A DNA stretch of 64,000 bases from Pseudomonas pharyngis (GCF_021602345.1 NZ_BQID01000008.1:274469-338468); one strand, 5' to 3'. Positions 21,049-31,861 are shown, numbered from the stretch's first letter. Notes: a model not told the origin generated them from the letters alone. Made by a program: numbers and translations.

Positions 21049-21290
21049 CCCCTCACCCTAACCCTCCCGAAACGTCGGACCGCCCAAAGGGAGAGGGGAC
21101 TGATTGGGGGATATTGGAGAGATACGCCGACCTGAAAGACCTTCACCGAATCCATAACCAACCGGATTCCGCTCTGACGAATCTTCAGTCGACCTGATCC
21201 TCCAGGTCGATGCAAATCGCCAGACACCTCGGTCGGCCCCCTCTCCCTCCGGGCGGTCCGACGTTTCGGGAGAGGGCTGGGGTGAGGGAT
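21049..21290. repeat. Intergenic repeat with inverted ends (MITE-like)
   Basis: The ends are inverted relatives: CCCCTCACCCTAACCCTCCC plus GAAACGTCGGACCGCCC at 21049 and its inverse GGGCGGTCCGACGTTTCGGG plus AGAGGGCTGGGGTGAGGG at 21251. The interior contains GAGATACGCCGACCTGAAAG, which recurs with few changes at about 42616 beside another CCCTCACCCTAACCCTCTCCC block. No frame here looks coding. Confidence 0.8.
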
Positions 21291-21306
21291 GCTTTTTAGC
21301 GGCAAC

Positions 21307-22835
<1,529 letters not shown>

Positions 22836-22836
22836 G

Positions 22837-23262
22837 ATGGCCAGAAAGCCGAAAGTCCTGCCCGCCGTCGAGTGGCTGGAGCCACGGGTGCGGGCGATGC
22901 GGGTGATCAGTCTGCTGTGCTTTTTCGGCCTGGCCGGACTGCTCGCCGCGTATTACCTGGTGTTCGCCGACCTGCACGGCGCGCGGCCGTGGGTGATTCT
23001 GCTGATCGAGCTGATCCCGTGGATCGTGCTCGCACCGGGCATGATCATGGGCAGCGCGCGCGGGCATTCGTGGATGTGCTTTGTGGTGAACCTGTATTTC
23101 ATCAAGGGCGCGCTGGCCGCATACGACCCGAGCCGGCAGCTGTTTGGCGTGCTGGAGATGATCGCCAGTCTGGCGGTGTTCTGCTCGGCGTTGCTGTATG
23201 TGCGCTGGCGGTATCAGCTGAACCGCAAACTGGCGGGCGAAGGCGAAGTCTCCGTCGCCTGA
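22837..23262 (+). CDS. DUF2069 inner-membrane protein
   Basis: The 141-aa product has four hydrophobic segments (about 23-43, 50-68, 75-95 and 105-125) with a basic N-terminus, fitting DUF2069, a small uncharacterised inner-membrane family found next to wrbA in many Gammaproteobacteria. It begins one base after the wrbA stop, so the three genes form one operon. No catalytic motif is visible. Confidence 0.88.
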   Translation: MARKPKVLPAVEWLEPRVRAMRVISLLCFFGLAGLLAAYYLVFADLHGARPWVILLIELIPWIVLAPGMIMGSARGHSWMCFVVNLYFIKGALAAYDPSRQLFGVLEMIASLAVFCSALLYVRWRYQLNRKLAGEGEVSVA

Positions 23263-23303
23263 CAGATCGCTATCGCTGGCAAGCCAGCTCCCACCGGTTT
23301 CGG

Positions 23304-23334
23304 GATCGTTCCCACGCTCCGCGTGGGAACGATC
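23304..23334. repeat. Perfect 14-bp hairpin between convergent genes
   Basis: GATCGTTCCCACGC (23304-23317) and its exact inverse (23321-23334) are separated by 3 bp. It is a common Pseudomonas intergenic repeat and may also act as a terminator for either convergent gene; a half-REP (GCAAGCCAGCTCCCACC) precedes it. Confidence 0.85.
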
Positions 23335-23343
23335 ACTCTGAGC

Positions 23344-24018
23344 TCAATGGTTGACGGTGTAAGCCAGCATCATCGAGATCTGGCTCATCGGCCGTCCACC
23401 ACTCTCTTCATGCCACTGGTTGAACGCGTTCTGCACTGTCGCCAGATCCCGCAGGCTGGTGGGTGCCTTGTCGACGATCTTCTGTGCATTCAACGCCGCG
23501 ACCACGTCGTAGCTCGGCACAAACGTATCCTTGCCGACCATCCGCAAAAACCGAGGCGCCGACAGCCCGCCCAATTGATGGCCGTGCTTTTTCAGGTAGG
23601 TCCACAAACCGACGATGTCGGTCACCGGCCAGTCGGCCAGTAACGCACCGAAACTGCCCTTCTCTTTCTCGACGTCCAGAATGAACTGCGCATTGCGCGG
23701 CACGCTTTTCAGCTTGCCCAGGTGACGGATGATCCGCGCATCCTGCATCAGCCGCTCAAGGTGTTCGGCACTCATCAGCACGACCTTTTCCGGGTCGAAC
23801 TTGAAGAACACTTCTTCGAAGGCTGGCCACTTGGCGTCCACCAGACTGTGCTTGAGCCCGGCGCGAAATACCCGCAGGGCCATGGTCGAGAGATAACGGT
23901 CGTCGCTGATCTTGCGCAGTTGCGCCGGGGTCTTGGGAACGGGCAGATGGGCTTCCAGTTCAGCCGCCGAACCGAAGCGGTTCAGACAGTATTCGTGCAG
24001 CCACTTGTAGTCGCGCAT
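23344..24018 (-). CDS. DNA-3-methyladenine glycosylase I-type protein
   Basis: The 224-aa product resembles the Pseudomonas proteins annotated as DNA-3-methyladenine glycosylase I: helical throughout, with SDDRYLSTMALRVFRAGLKHSLVDAKWPAFEEVF in the N-terminal half (AlkA/Tag-like helices) and a C-terminal APRFLRMVGKDTFVPSYDVVAALN segment where the helix-hairpin-helix and catalytic Asp would lie. It would excise 3-methyladenine from DNA. The zinc-binding Cys/His pair of E. coli Tag is not obvious, so substrate specificity is uncertain. REPs flank it. Confidence 0.75.
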   Translation of the reverse strand: MRDYKWLHEYCLNRFGSAAELEAHLPVPKTPAQLRKISDDRYLSTMALRVFRAGLKHSLVDAKWPAFEEVFFKFDPEKVVLMSAEHLERLMQDARIIRHLGKLKSVPRNAQFILDVEKEKGSFGALLADWPVTDIVGLWTYLKKHGHQLGGLSAPRFLRMVGKDTFVPSYDVVAALNAQKIVDKAPTSLRDLATVQNAFNQWHEESGGRPMSQISMMLAYTVNH

Positions 24019-24050
24019 GCCCTCTCCTTTTGAATGAAACGAAAAACCAA

Positions 24051-24138
24051 TGTGGGAGCCAGCCTGCTGGCGATAGCGCAGTGTCAGTCACCCATGTAGG
24101 GCTGGCACACCGCAATCGCCAGCAGGCTGGCTCCCACA
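24051..24138. repeat. REP-type inverted pair
   Basis: Arms TGTGGGAGCCAGCCTGCTGG plus CGAT (24051-24074) and the exact inverse (24115-24138) lie between the leftward glycosylase and ttcA genes. Confidence 0.92.
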
Positions 24139-24149
24139 ATGGGTACGGC

Positions 24150-24974
24150 TTACAGGTTTACGACGTTGACGAAACGCGAAGCGGCGGTCTCGTCGATCTT
24201 CAGGCTGGTGAAGTCAAACAGGTTACGGTCGGCCAGTTGCGACGGGATCACGTTCTGCAAGCTGCGGAAAATGCTCTCGGTACGGCCCGGGGTCTTGCGT
24301 TCCCAGTCCACCAGCATTTCCTTGACCACCTGACGCTGCAGGTTTTCCTGGGAACCGCAGAGATTGCACGGGATGATCGGGAATTGCTTGAAGTCCGAGT
24401 AGGCCTGGATGTCTTTCTCGTTGCAGTAGGCCAGCGGACGGATCACCACATTGCGACCATCGTCGGCGCGCAGCTTCGGCGGCATGGCCTTGAGGCTGCC
24501 GTTGAAGAACATGTTGAGGAAGAACGTCTCGACGATGTCGTCGCGGTGATGACCAAGGGCCATTTTGGTCGCGCCGATTTCATCGGCAAAGGTGTACAGC
24601 GTGCCGCGACGCAGGCGCGAGCACAGCGAGCAAGTGGTCTTGCCTTCCGGGATCAGTTCCTTGACCACCGAGTACGTGTCCTTCTCGACGATGTGGTACT
24701 CGATGCCCAGCTCTTTCAGGTAGGCCGGCAGCACGTGTTCGGGGAAACCCGGCTGCTTCTGGTCCATGTTCACGGCGACAATCTCGAACTTGATCGGTGC
24801 AACCTTCTGCAGGTGCATCAGCACGTCGAGCATGGTGTAGCTGTCCTTGCCCCCGGACAGGCAGACCATGACCTTGTCGCCGTCTTCGATCATGTTGAAG
24901 TCGGTGACGGCTTCGCCCGCCAGGCGGCGCAGGCGCTTTTGCAGTTTGTTCTGGTTGACCGTAAGAGTGCCCAT
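24150..24974 (-). CDS. ttcA: tRNA 2-thiocytidine(32) synthetase TtcA
   Basis: TtcA activates C32 of certain tRNAs with ATP and inserts sulfur using a [4Fe-4S] cluster. The 274-aa product shows the PP-loop [13 protein letters not shown] and the two CxxC pairs of the family ([12 protein letters not shown] and [13 protein letters not shown]). Length and order are standard. It is a single leftward gene with REPs at its 3' side. Confidence 0.96.
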   Translation of the reverse strand: MGTLTVNQNKLQKRLRRLAGEAVTDFNMIEDGDKVMVCLSGGKDSYTMLDVLMHLQKVAPIKFEIVAVNMDQKQPGFPEHVLPAYLKELGIEYHIVEKDTYSVVKELIPEGKTTCSLCSRLRRGTLYTFADEIGATKMALGHHRDDIVETFFLNMFFNGSLKAMPPKLRADDGRNVVIRPLAYCNEKDIQAYSDFKQFPIIPCNLCGSQENLQRQVVKEMLVDWERKTPGRTESIFRSLQNVIPSQLADRNLFDFTSLKIDETAASRFVNVVNL

Positions 24975-25263
24975 GACGCGAAATCCGTGAGGTGTGACGA
25001 AAGGCGGGCATTTTACGCAAAAACACTGGGCTTGTGGCCACAGGTTGTCGCCGCTCGCAGCGCCCTTCTACACAGACCTCGACGCGATTACCCCGAGGTT
25101 TTACAGCGCGATTTGCTCTAAGCCCCTATCACCTGTGCGGTTAAGACCTTTCTATACTGCGACATAAGGTCGCACACAATCTGAAGACCTGTATTTGCTC
25201 GGCCGCATTGGCCCGTAGGCGCTCCGCTGGGGGGCGATGGCAATAACGAGAGGAGTGACTGGC

Positions 25264-25866
25264 ATGATCCATCACGTAGTGGGACTTTTTACCCACCCCG
25301 ATCAGGAATGGAAGGAAATCCGTGGCGACCAGGAAGAAAGCATCAGCCACATGTACCTGACGCACACGCTGATTCTGGCGGCGATCCCCGCTGTTTCGGC
25401 ATTTATCGGCACCACCCAGGTCGGCTGGGTGATCGGCAACCGCGCACCGGTGATGCTCACCGTCGAAAGCGCGTTGTGGATGACGATCATGTCTTATCTG
25501 GCAATGCTCGGCGGGGTCGCGGTCATGGGTGCCTTCGTGCACTGGATGGCCCGCACCTATGACGCCAACCCGAGCCTGGCCCGTTGCGTGGCATTTGCCA
25601 CCTACACCGCGACACCACTGTTCGTCGGCGGACTGGCGGCGCTCTACCCGCACATGTGGCTGGGGATGATCGTCGGCACGGCGGCCATCTGCTACACGGT
25701 GTATCTGTTGTATGTGGGGCTGCCGACCTTCATGAATATTCCGTCCGACGAGGGTTTCCTGTTTTCCAGCTCGGTACTGGCGGTGGGTCTGGTGGTGCTG
25801 GTGGCCATCATGGCGTTCACCGTGATTGTCTGGGGACTGGGCGTGGGGCCCGTCTACACCAATTAG
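25264..25866 (+). CDS. Yip1-domain inner-membrane protein
   Basis: I chose ATG 25264 because a GAGAGGAG site lies about 9 bp upstream; an in-frame ATG at 25237 has none. The 200-aa product starts MIHHVVGLFTHPDQEWKEIR, typical of bacterial Yip1 proteins, and has five hydrophobic segments. The function of bacterial members is not established. A 7-bp GC hairpin (25907-25924) follows. Confidence 0.85.
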   Translation: MIHHVVGLFTHPDQEWKEIRGDQEESISHMYLTHTLILAAIPAVSAFIGTTQVGWVIGNRAPVMLTVESALWMTIMSYLAMLGGVAVMGAFVHWMARTYDANPSLARCVAFATYTATPLFVGGLAALYPHMWLGMIVGTAAICYTVYLLYVGLPTFMNIPSDEGFLFSSSVLAVGLVVLVAIMAFTVIVWGLGVGPVYTN

Positions 25867-25906
25867 CAATCGGTTCATCCCGAGAAAAACAAGATCCGCC
25901 AACACA

Positions 25907-25928
25907 GGCCGCCGCAAGGCGGCCTTCT
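25907..25928 (+). terminator. Probable terminator of the Yip1 gene
   Basis: The stem GGCCGCC/GGCGGCC with a GCAA tetraloop is followed by a short TTCTCG tail; the weak T-tract makes it only probable. Confidence 0.55.
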
Positions 25929-26026
25929 CGTGCCGGTTGAAAAGGAGCGACGACCATTCGGCAGTTCGACGATTCGCAACGCCCCGGGGTTGCGGCATAC
26001 TCGACGCCTCTGGAGATCCATCAAGC

Positions 26027-26521
26027 ATGCCCGAGCAACTCAATACCCGCGTCGAAGACTGTTTCCAACTCGCTGAATCCTTTTTCAAACGTCCCTTCAA
26101 ACGCCCCGTGGTGAGCCTCAAGCTGCGCGGGCAAAAAGCCGGGGTCGCGCATCTGCACGAGAACCTGCTGCGCTTCAATCCGCAGCTGTACCGGGAAAAC
26201 ACCGAGCACTTCCTTAAGCAGACCGTGGCCCACGAAGTCGCACACCTGATCGCCCACCAGCTGTTCGGCGACCGCATCCAGCCCCACGGCGAGGAGTGGC
26301 AACTGATCATGCGCGGCGTCTACGAATTGCCGCCGGACCGCTGCCATACCTATGAAGTCAAACGCCGCAGCGTGACCCGCTACATCTATAAATGCCCGTG
26401 TGCGGACAGCGATTTTCCGTTTTCGGCGCAGCGCCATAGCCTGGTCCGGCAAGGTCGGCGCTATTTGTGCCGGCGCTGTCGCAACACGCTGGTGTTCAGT
26501 GGCGAGATGCGGGTCGAATAA
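26027..26521 (+). CDS. sprT: SprT family zinc metalloprotease-like protein
   Basis: The 164-aa cytosolic protein carries the zincin motif TVAHEVAHLIAHQ near residue 70 with a downstream His (QPHGEEWQ), then a C-terminal zinc ribbon (YKCPCADSDF and YLCRRCRNTLVF). This is the SprT/SprT-like layout related to eukaryotic Spartan, a DNA-protein crosslink protease; the bacterial function is less clear. It starts 160 bp after the Yip1 gene and is followed by a long perfect inverted repeat. Confidence 0.92.
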   Translation: MPEQLNTRVEDCFQLAESFFKRPFKRPVVSLKLRGQKAGVAHLHENLLRFNPQLYRENTEHFLKQTVAHEVAHLIAHQLFGDRIQPHGEEWQLIMRGVYELPPDRCHTYEVKRRSVTRYIYKCPCADSDFPFSAQRHSLVRQGRRYLCRRCRNTLVFSGEMRVE

Positions 26522-26545
26522 CCTGGATTTTGTGTTGTCTGGTCG

Positions 26546-26674
26546 GGCCTCTTCGTCGGATCGCCGCCCGGACCAAGCCCGCTCCCACAGTGTCCGGTGT
26601 GTTCACAGCCTCTGTGTACGACACGTAACCTGTGGGAGCGGGCTTGGTCCGGGCGGCGATCCGACGAAGAGGCC
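26546..26674. repeat. Perfect 44-bp inverted repeat (extended REP pair)
   Basis: Arm 26546-26589 and arm 26631-26674 are exact reverse complements over 44 bp with a 41-bp spacer. The inner part is the usual CCCGCTCCCACA REP; the outer part (GGCCTCTTCGTCGGATCGCC) is unusually long for this family. Confidence 0.95.
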
Positions 26675-26684
26675 GCAACAGGCA

Positions 26685-27872
26685 CTAGAGAACTACCTTT
26701 GCCCGCCGCAGCTCGGCAATCCGCTCCGGGCTCAACCCCAACTCCGCCAACACCTGATCCGTATGCTGCCCCAGCGCCGCCCCGACATGTCGCGGCGCCG
26801 GCAATGCCTCGGAGAACTTCAGCGGGCAAGCGATCTGCGCCTGCGCCGAGCCATCGCCACGGGGCACCTGCGTCACCAGTTCCCGCGCCTGCAATTGCGG
26901 ATGCCGCACCGCCTCGCCCAGATTCAGCACCGGTTCGACACAGGCATCGATTCCGGCGAACAGCTCGCACAGTTCGGCAAAGTCGTGCTTCTCGAACTCG
27001 ACCTTCAAGGCGTCCTTGAGCGCCCGCTGCTGTTCGGGTTTGGGTGACAAGCCCTGCGCCGCCAGTTCCGGCCGGCCCAGCGCCGCACACAGTTGCTGCA
27101 TGAAGGCCGGTTCCAGACTGCCCACCGACATCCAGCGCCCGTCGCGAGAGCGGTAGTAATCGTAGAAACTGCCGCCATTGAGCATCTGATCCTCCCAGCC
27201 CGGCTCTTCGCCGCAGGCCAGATACCCGGCACCGGCCATGGCGTTCAGGCTGAACGCGCAGTCGGTCATGCTCACGTCCAGATGGGTGCCCTGCCCGGTC
27301 TGCTGACGGGAAATCACCGCTGCCAGCAGACCGATCACCCCGTGCAGCGAGCCGCCCGCCACATCCGCCACCTGCATGCCCAGCGGCAAGGGCCCGCTGT
27401 CGGCGCGCCCGGTGTAACTGGAGAGCCCCGCCAGCGCCAGATAGTTGATGTCGTGGCCGGCACGATCCTTGTATGGCCCGGTCTGGCCGTAACCAGTGAT
27501 CGACACATAAATCAGCTTCGGATTGATCGCCTTCAGCGCCTCGTAACCCAGCCCCAGCCGCTCCATCACTCCGGGTCGGAATTGCTCCAGCACGATGTCG
27601 TAATCCACCAGCAGCTGCTTCACCAGCTCCAGCGCCTCGGGCTGCTTGAGGTCCAGGGCCAGGCTGCGCTTGTTGCGATTGAGATAAGCGTGACTGGCCG
27701 AGACACCGTGATCGTGGGGCGGCAACACCCGCACCAGGTCGAGGCGGGTCGGCGATTCGATGCGAAGCACCTCGGCGCCCATGTCCGCCAGCAGCAGCGA
27801 GGCGAACGGCCCCGGCAACAGGGTCGAGAAATCCAGAATCTTCAGTGAGGCCAGCGGTGCAGACATGGGCAT
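26685..27872 (-). CDS. CaiB/BaiF family CoA-transferase (class III)
   Basis: The 395-aa product is a class III CoA-transferase: N-terminal MPMSAPLASLKILDFSTLLPGPFASLLLADMGAEVLRIE-type Rossmann part, the LDLKQPEALELVKQLL segment, the catalytic-Asp region NYLALAGL and GGSLHGVIGLLAAV, and the C-terminal VLAELGLSPERIAELR. It would move CoA between carboxylic acids, as in racemase or carnitine pathways (it is also near alpha-methylacyl-CoA racemase). The acid substrate is not predictable and no pathway genes adjoin it. Confidence 0.9.
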   Translation of the reverse strand: MPMSAPLASLKILDFSTLLPGPFASLLLADMGAEVLRIESPTRLDLVRVLPPHDHGVSASHAYLNRNKRSLALDLKQPEALELVKQLLVDYDIVLEQFRPGVMERLGLGYEALKAINPKLIYVSITGYGQTGPYKDRAGHDINYLALAGLSSYTGRADSGPLPLGMQVADVAGGSLHGVIGLLAAVISRQQTGQGTHLDVSMTDCAFSLNAMAGAGYLACGEEPGWEDQMLNGGSFYDYYRSRDGRWMSVGSLEPAFMQQLCAALGRPELAAQGLSPKPEQQRALKDALKVEFEKHDFAELCELFAGIDACVEPVLNLGEAVRHPQLQARELVTQVPRGDGSAQAQIACPLKFSEALPAPRHVGAALGQHTDQVLAELGLSPERIAELRRAKVVL

Positions 27873-27972
27873 TCTCCATCAACGATGCATGCAGCCTAGG
27901 CAGCCATCGGCGATGGGGCAATTACCGGATGCATCAGTTGCGCTGACCGTTGCGCTCAAACAGCAGACAAGA

Positions 27973-27998
27973 AAAAACCCGCCGAAGCGGGTTTTTCC
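27973..27998 (-). terminator. dctA terminator
   Basis: A 10-bp stem (AAAAACCCGC/GCGGGTTTTT) with a CGAA loop lies 14 bp after the leftward dctA stop; the T-tract is on the minus strand, and symmetry also allows use from the other side. Confidence 0.9.
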
Positions 27999-28011
27999 AT
28001 TCGAGCGATGC

Positions 28012-29346
28012 TTACTTCACATTGCTCGGGGTCGGGCCTTCGGCCACGCCCAGGTCGTCTTCTTGACGCTCATCAGAGATACCGCGACCGCCCGAGGCCA
28101 GCTCGGATTGCAGCACGTCGGTGTCCAGCTCCTTGACCCACTTGGCCACGACGATGGTGGCTACGGCGTTGCCGACCAGATTGGTCAGGGCGCGGGCTTC
28201 GGACATGAAGCGGTCGATACCGAGGATCAGCGCCAGACCGGCCACCGGCAGGTGACCTACGGCCGACAGGGTTGCGGCCAGCACGATGAAGCCCGAACCG
28301 GTCACACCCGCCGCACCTTTGGAGGACAGCAGCAGTACCAGCAGCAGGGTGATCTGGTGGGTGATGTCCATGTGGGTGTCGGTCGCCTGAGCGATGAACA
28401 CGGCCGCCATGGTCAGGTAGATCGAGGTACCGTCGAGGTTGAACGAGTAGCCGGTCGGGATGACCAGACCCACCACCGATTTCTTCGCGCCCAGACGTTC
28501 CATCTTGATCAGCATGCGTGGCAGCGCCGATTCCGACGAGGACGTACCCAGTACGATCAACAGCTCTTCACGGATGTAGCGCACCAGTTTGAACACGCTG
28601 AAACCGTGAGCCCGGCAGATCGCACCCAGCACCAGCACGACGAACAGTACGCAGGTGATGTAGAAGCAGATCATCAGCTGACCCAGCTGCACCAGCGAGC
28701 CGACACCGTAGGCACCGATGGTGAACGCCATGGCGCCCAGCGCACCGAGTGGCGCCAGTTTCATGATCATGTTGATGATGTTGAACATCACGTGGGCGAA
28801 GCGATCGATCATGTCCAGCAGCGGACGACCGTATGAACCCAGGCGATGCAGCGCATAGCCAAAGATCACCGAGAACATCAACACTTGCAGGATGTCACCG
28901 GTGGCGAATGCGCCGACGATGGTGTTCGGGATCACGTTGAGGAGGAAGCCAACGATGCTCTGGTCTTTACTGGCCGTCACATAAGTGGCGATTTTCGAGG
29001 CGTCCAGGGTGGTGACGTCGATGTGCATGCCGGCGCCCGGTTGCACAACGTTGACCACGACCAGACCGATCAGCAGGGCAATGGTGGAAACGATTTCGAA
29101 GTACAGCAGCGCGTAGCCGCCGGTCTTGCCCACGGATTTCATGTTCTGCATGCCGGCGATGCCGCTGACAACGGTACAGAAGATGATCGGCGCAATGACC
29201 ATTTTGATCAGTTTGATGAACCCGTCACCCAGTGGCTTGAGCGCCACACCGGTCTGTGGGTAGAAGTGACCGAGCAGGATGCCGATGGCGATGGCAACGA
29301 TCACCTGGAAATACAGGGATTTGTACAGTGGCTGACGAGTCGTCAT
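28012..29346 (-). CDS. dctA: C4-dicarboxylate:cation symporter DctA
   Basis: DctA imports succinate, fumarate and malate with protons or sodium across the inner membrane. Start 29346 ([17 protein letters not shown]) gives 444 aa, the usual length. The DAACS family marks are visible: eight TM segments, a serine-rich re-entrant loop ([13 protein letters not shown]), [14 protein letters not shown] and the [20 protein letters not shown] segment. A sigma-54 promoter at 29493-29507 and paired upstream palindromes fit DctB/DctD control, although dctBD are not in the window. Confidence 0.97.
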   Translation of the reverse strand: MTTRQPLYKSLYFQVIVAIAIGILLGHFYPQTGVALKPLGDGFIKLIKMVIAPIIFCTVVSGIAGMQNMKSVGKTGGYALLYFEIVSTIALLIGLVVVNVVQPGAGMHIDVTTLDASKIATYVTASKDQSIVGFLLNVIPNTIVGAFATGDILQVLMFSVIFGYALHRLGSYGRPLLDMIDRFAHVMFNIINMIMKLAPLGALGAMAFTIGAYGVGSLVQLGQLMICFYITCVLFVVLVLGAICRAHGFSVFKLVRYIREELLIVLGTSSSESALPRMLIKMERLGAKKSVVGLVIPTGYSFNLDGTSIYLTMAAVFIAQATDTHMDITHQITLLLVLLLSSKGAAGVTGSGFIVLAATLSAVGHLPVAGLALILGIDRFMSEARALTNLVGNAVATIVVAKWVKELDTDVLQSELASGGRGISDERQEDDLGVAEGPTPSNVK

Positions 29347-29492
29347 TGCAAAGTTCCTCAAGAGTCCCGCGTGGCAACATCCATCTGTTGAACGCGAAAC
29401 CTGAATTGCGAACCCTCCTGCACTGGAGGGATTTGTTGTGTCGAACGGCGCTTTTCCGGACCGGCTCGGCGCACGCTTCTGTGGCTCTTATC

Positions 29493-29507
29493 GCAAACGT
29501 CGTGCCA
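29493..29507 (-). promoter_or_regulatory. Sigma-54 promoter of dctA
   Basis: On the minus strand the sequence reads TGGCAC-GACGT-TTGC, an exact -24/-12 match with GG and GC 10 bp apart. Transcription would start near 29481, giving a 5' UTR of about 135 nt for dctA. Confidence 0.88.
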
Positions 29508-29586
29508 CTTTGGTGCAAATCGCTGCAAGCCTTTTGATATCAGGGGATACGGGTTTTTCTGTGTCACCGTTCGGTGACTCAAGTGT

Positions 29587-29641
29587 GGCGGATTTCCGCC
29601 AACTCGCCCGACCTCGTCCTACAATTTGGCGGAAATCCGCC
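29587..29641. promoter_or_regulatory. Twin palindromic upstream sites (DctD-type)
   Basis: GGCGG-ATTT-CCGCC at 29587-29600 and GGCGG-AAAT-CCGCC at 29628-29641 are centred 41 bp apart, i.e. four helical turns, about 110 and 150 bp upstream of the dctA sigma-54 start. Known rhizobial DctD sites have the same GCGG-N4-CCGC form. They also lie just ahead of the AraC-type gene and may affect it. Confidence 0.7.
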
Positions 29642-29699
29642 TTGTTACCGATCAAAGGCAGCCGCTACCATCGGTCGCCAGAGGAAGGACCTGCCGCTC

Positions 29700-30698
29700 A
29701 TGCGCGAACGCACCATCGCCAGTCACTTTGCCCGCGCCGCCCTCGGTGGCGCGCGGCGCTCGGGTTACGACTATTCGGACCTGCTGCAGCAACTGGGCAT
29801 CAGCCCCGAACTGCTCGACGAGCCGCGCGCGCGGATCGCCCCGGAGCAATTCACCCAGCTGATCCAGAACCTGTGGCTGGCCCTGGACGACGAATACCTG
29901 GGCTTCGGCAACGCACCGAGCAAACCCGGCAGCTTCGCCATGATGTGCCACGCGATTATTCATTGCCGCAGCCTGGAAAAGGCTCTGCAACGCGGCTTAT
30001 TGTTTTATAGCCTATTCCCCGAAGCCCCGCGCCTGACCCTGACCCATGAAGACGAATGGGTGCGCCTGAGTCTCGACGATGCGCAATTGTGGGACCCGGA
30101 TCACTTTCTCAGCGAGAGCCTGCTGGTGATCTGGCATCGCCTCGGCAGCTGGCTGATCGGCCAGCGGATTCGCCTCGAACAGGCGAGCTTCAGCTACCCG
30201 AAACCGGCGCACGGGGCGGAATACGATTTGCTGTTTTCCTGCCCGCTGGAATTTTCGGCAACGCAAAGCAGCCTGGTATTTCACAGCCGCTATCTGCACA
30301 TGCCGCTGTTGCAGGACGAACGCACCCTCAAGCATTTTCTCGAACGCTCCCCCGCCGACCTGCTGTCCCGCCCGGACGACGGCAACAGCCTGAGCAGCCG
30401 GCTGCGCCGCTTGCTCAGCCACGACAGCACGCGCTGGCCGGATCTGGAAGCCGTGGCCGCGCACCTGCACATCAGCCCGCAAACCCTGCGCCGGCATCTG
30501 CGGGAGGAAGGCACCAGTTTTCAGGAATTGAAGGATCAGTTGCGGCGGGACATCGCGATTTATCACCTGGGGCGGGCGGATCTGTCGTTGCAACAGATCG
30601 CCGAACAGCTCGGGTTTTCCGAGCCGTCGGCGTTTCACCGGGCGTTCAAGAAATGGACGGGACTGACGCCGGGTGCTTATCGAGCGCAAGAACACTAG
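29700..30698 (+). CDS. AraC-family transcriptional regulator
   Basis: The 332-aa regulator (start MRERTIASHFARAAL) has an N-terminal Arabinose_bd-type sensing domain (about 20-200) and a C-terminal AraC DNA-binding domain with two HTH units (PDLEAVAAHLHISPQTLRRHLREEG and LSLQQIAEQLGFSEPSAFHRAFKKWTG). Proteins of this PF12625-type layout often control catabolic genes, commonly next door; dctA and the CoA-transferase are candidates. A GAGGAAGG site lies about 9-10 bp upstream. It meets the following orphan gene convergently with 3 bp between stop codons. Confidence 0.9.
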   Translation: MRERTIASHFARAALGGARRSGYDYSDLLQQLGISPELLDEPRARIAPEQFTQLIQNLWLALDDEYLGFGNAPSKPGSFAMMCHAIIHCRSLEKALQRGLLFYSLFPEAPRLTLTHEDEWVRLSLDDAQLWDPDHFLSESLLVIWHRLGSWLIGQRIRLEQASFSYPKPAHGAEYDLLFSCPLEFSATQSSLVFHSRYLHMPLLQDERTLKHFLERSPADLLSRPDDGNSLSSRLRRLLSHDSTRWPDLEAVAAHLHISPQTLRRHLREEGTSFQELKDQLRRDIAIYHLGRADLSLQQIAEQLGFSEPSAFHRAFKKWTGLTPGAYRAQEH

Positions 30699-30701
30699 CA
30701 C

Positions 30702-31751
30702 TTAAGGCGTGAACCAAGTTTCGAAATTGCGCAATGTCGACCCTAAAGTTTCCCCGGTTATACGCTCGACAATAGTCATCACCTTACCTCCATACCCCAA
30801 TTGCGAATGCATAAATGGCACATTGATTTTCAGGTCCCGACCGACCTGATGAGGCGCCAATGTTTGGCGCAAGATAAATGAGGTACCGAGTACGTTGCCA
30901 GCAAAGATAAAAGTCAGCGTGTCACCCTCAACCATCCCGTCAGTGCTTTGGATAAAGGGAATACGTCCGTCCTCGTCTATATGGTTAATATAATCCGGAT
31001 AGACTCGCCCTTCAGTCATGTAAACAGGTTCAGGACTCTTGAGGTCACCTTCGACTTTCAGCTCGATAACAGGCGTGATCCATCTGCGACCTGCTCTCTC
31101 CACCGTATAAATGAATCTGACAGTGCCATATTTATTCGGCTGCAAATAGCGCGGTTCGATCCTCAACACCACATCCTTGCTGTCGTCATACCCCTCAAGC
31201 TGAAAATGTCTGACCAGACAAGCGTCACAGTCACTTCCGTGCATATATACCGATACCAGCGCCCCGCTCGAAAGAGAGGCTGAAGCTTTCAGGCGAAGAT
31301 TGATGCCGCCATTGACCGCGAGCAGAGGGATGACACCTTGCACTGCCTCGTCCACTACCGGATTGTAAATCTCGTCTTCCGCAAAATACTCAGCATCGGG
31401 CGCGTAGTGCTGAAGGTCGTAAAGGTAGTCGAGTATCAAGTTTTGCCCCCTGAATCTAATGGTTTCACCGGCGGGCATCAGGACAAGCGTGTCTGTGTCA
31501 TCACTTTCAAAGTTCAGGCGTTTTGTCCACCAAGTTCCGCGAAAATCGCCTTCAACGGTCACAATCAGATCTGCCCCGACCCGCTGTCCTTCAAAGCGAG
31601 GAATACGAATGGTTAATCCCTCGCCCAACTGATCAAAACTGATGCGCTCTCCCACTACTCCATCAAAGGACGCGGACGGCAAATCCATTTGCGCATCCAG
31701 GGTCATATCAGCAATCTGCTGCCTTTCATTTGCCGTAAGAAATTTAAGCAT
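30702..31751 (-). CDS. Orphan beta-rich protein of unknown function
   Basis: I set the start at 31751 (MLKFLTANERQQIADM), where an AAGGAG site lies about 9 bp upstream; the frame continues upstream without support. The 349-aa product has no signal peptide, membrane segment or catalytic motif. It appears to contain three related beta-sandwich units (about 25-110, 130-245 and 250-349) with recurring patterns such as VGADLIVTVEGDFRGTWW and VEGDTLTFIFAGNVLGTSF, reminiscent of the Ig-like units in large Pseudomonas surface or secreted proteins. A CDAC motif is in the middle. Base composition is visibly more AT-rich than the neighbours, suggesting acquisition. I do not recognise the family. Confidence 0.8.
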   Translation of the reverse strand: MLKFLTANERQQIADMTLDAQMDLPSASFDGVVGERISFDQLGEGLTIRIPRFEGQRVGADLIVTVEGDFRGTWWTKRLNFESDDTDTLVLMPAGETIRFRGQNLILDYLYDLQHYAPDAEYFAEDEIYNPVVDEAVQGVIPLLAVNGGINLRLKASASLSSGALVSVYMHGSDCDACLVRHFQLEGYDDSKDVVLRIEPRYLQPNKYGTVRFIYTVERAGRRWITPVIELKVEGDLKSPEPVYMTEGRVYPDYINHIDEDGRIPFIQSTDGMVEGDTLTFIFAGNVLGTSFILRQTLAPHQVGRDLKINVPFMHSQLGYGGKVMTIVERITGETLGSTLRNFETWFTP

Positions 31752-31861
31752 TTCCAACTCCTTGTTCCTGTGAGTGGTATCCGTTCGTAATGCAGGCAAG
31801 CCAAAAGGTCGGCTCGCTAATCTCATGGATACCCCAAGATAGTCAGGAACAAGAAATACAA

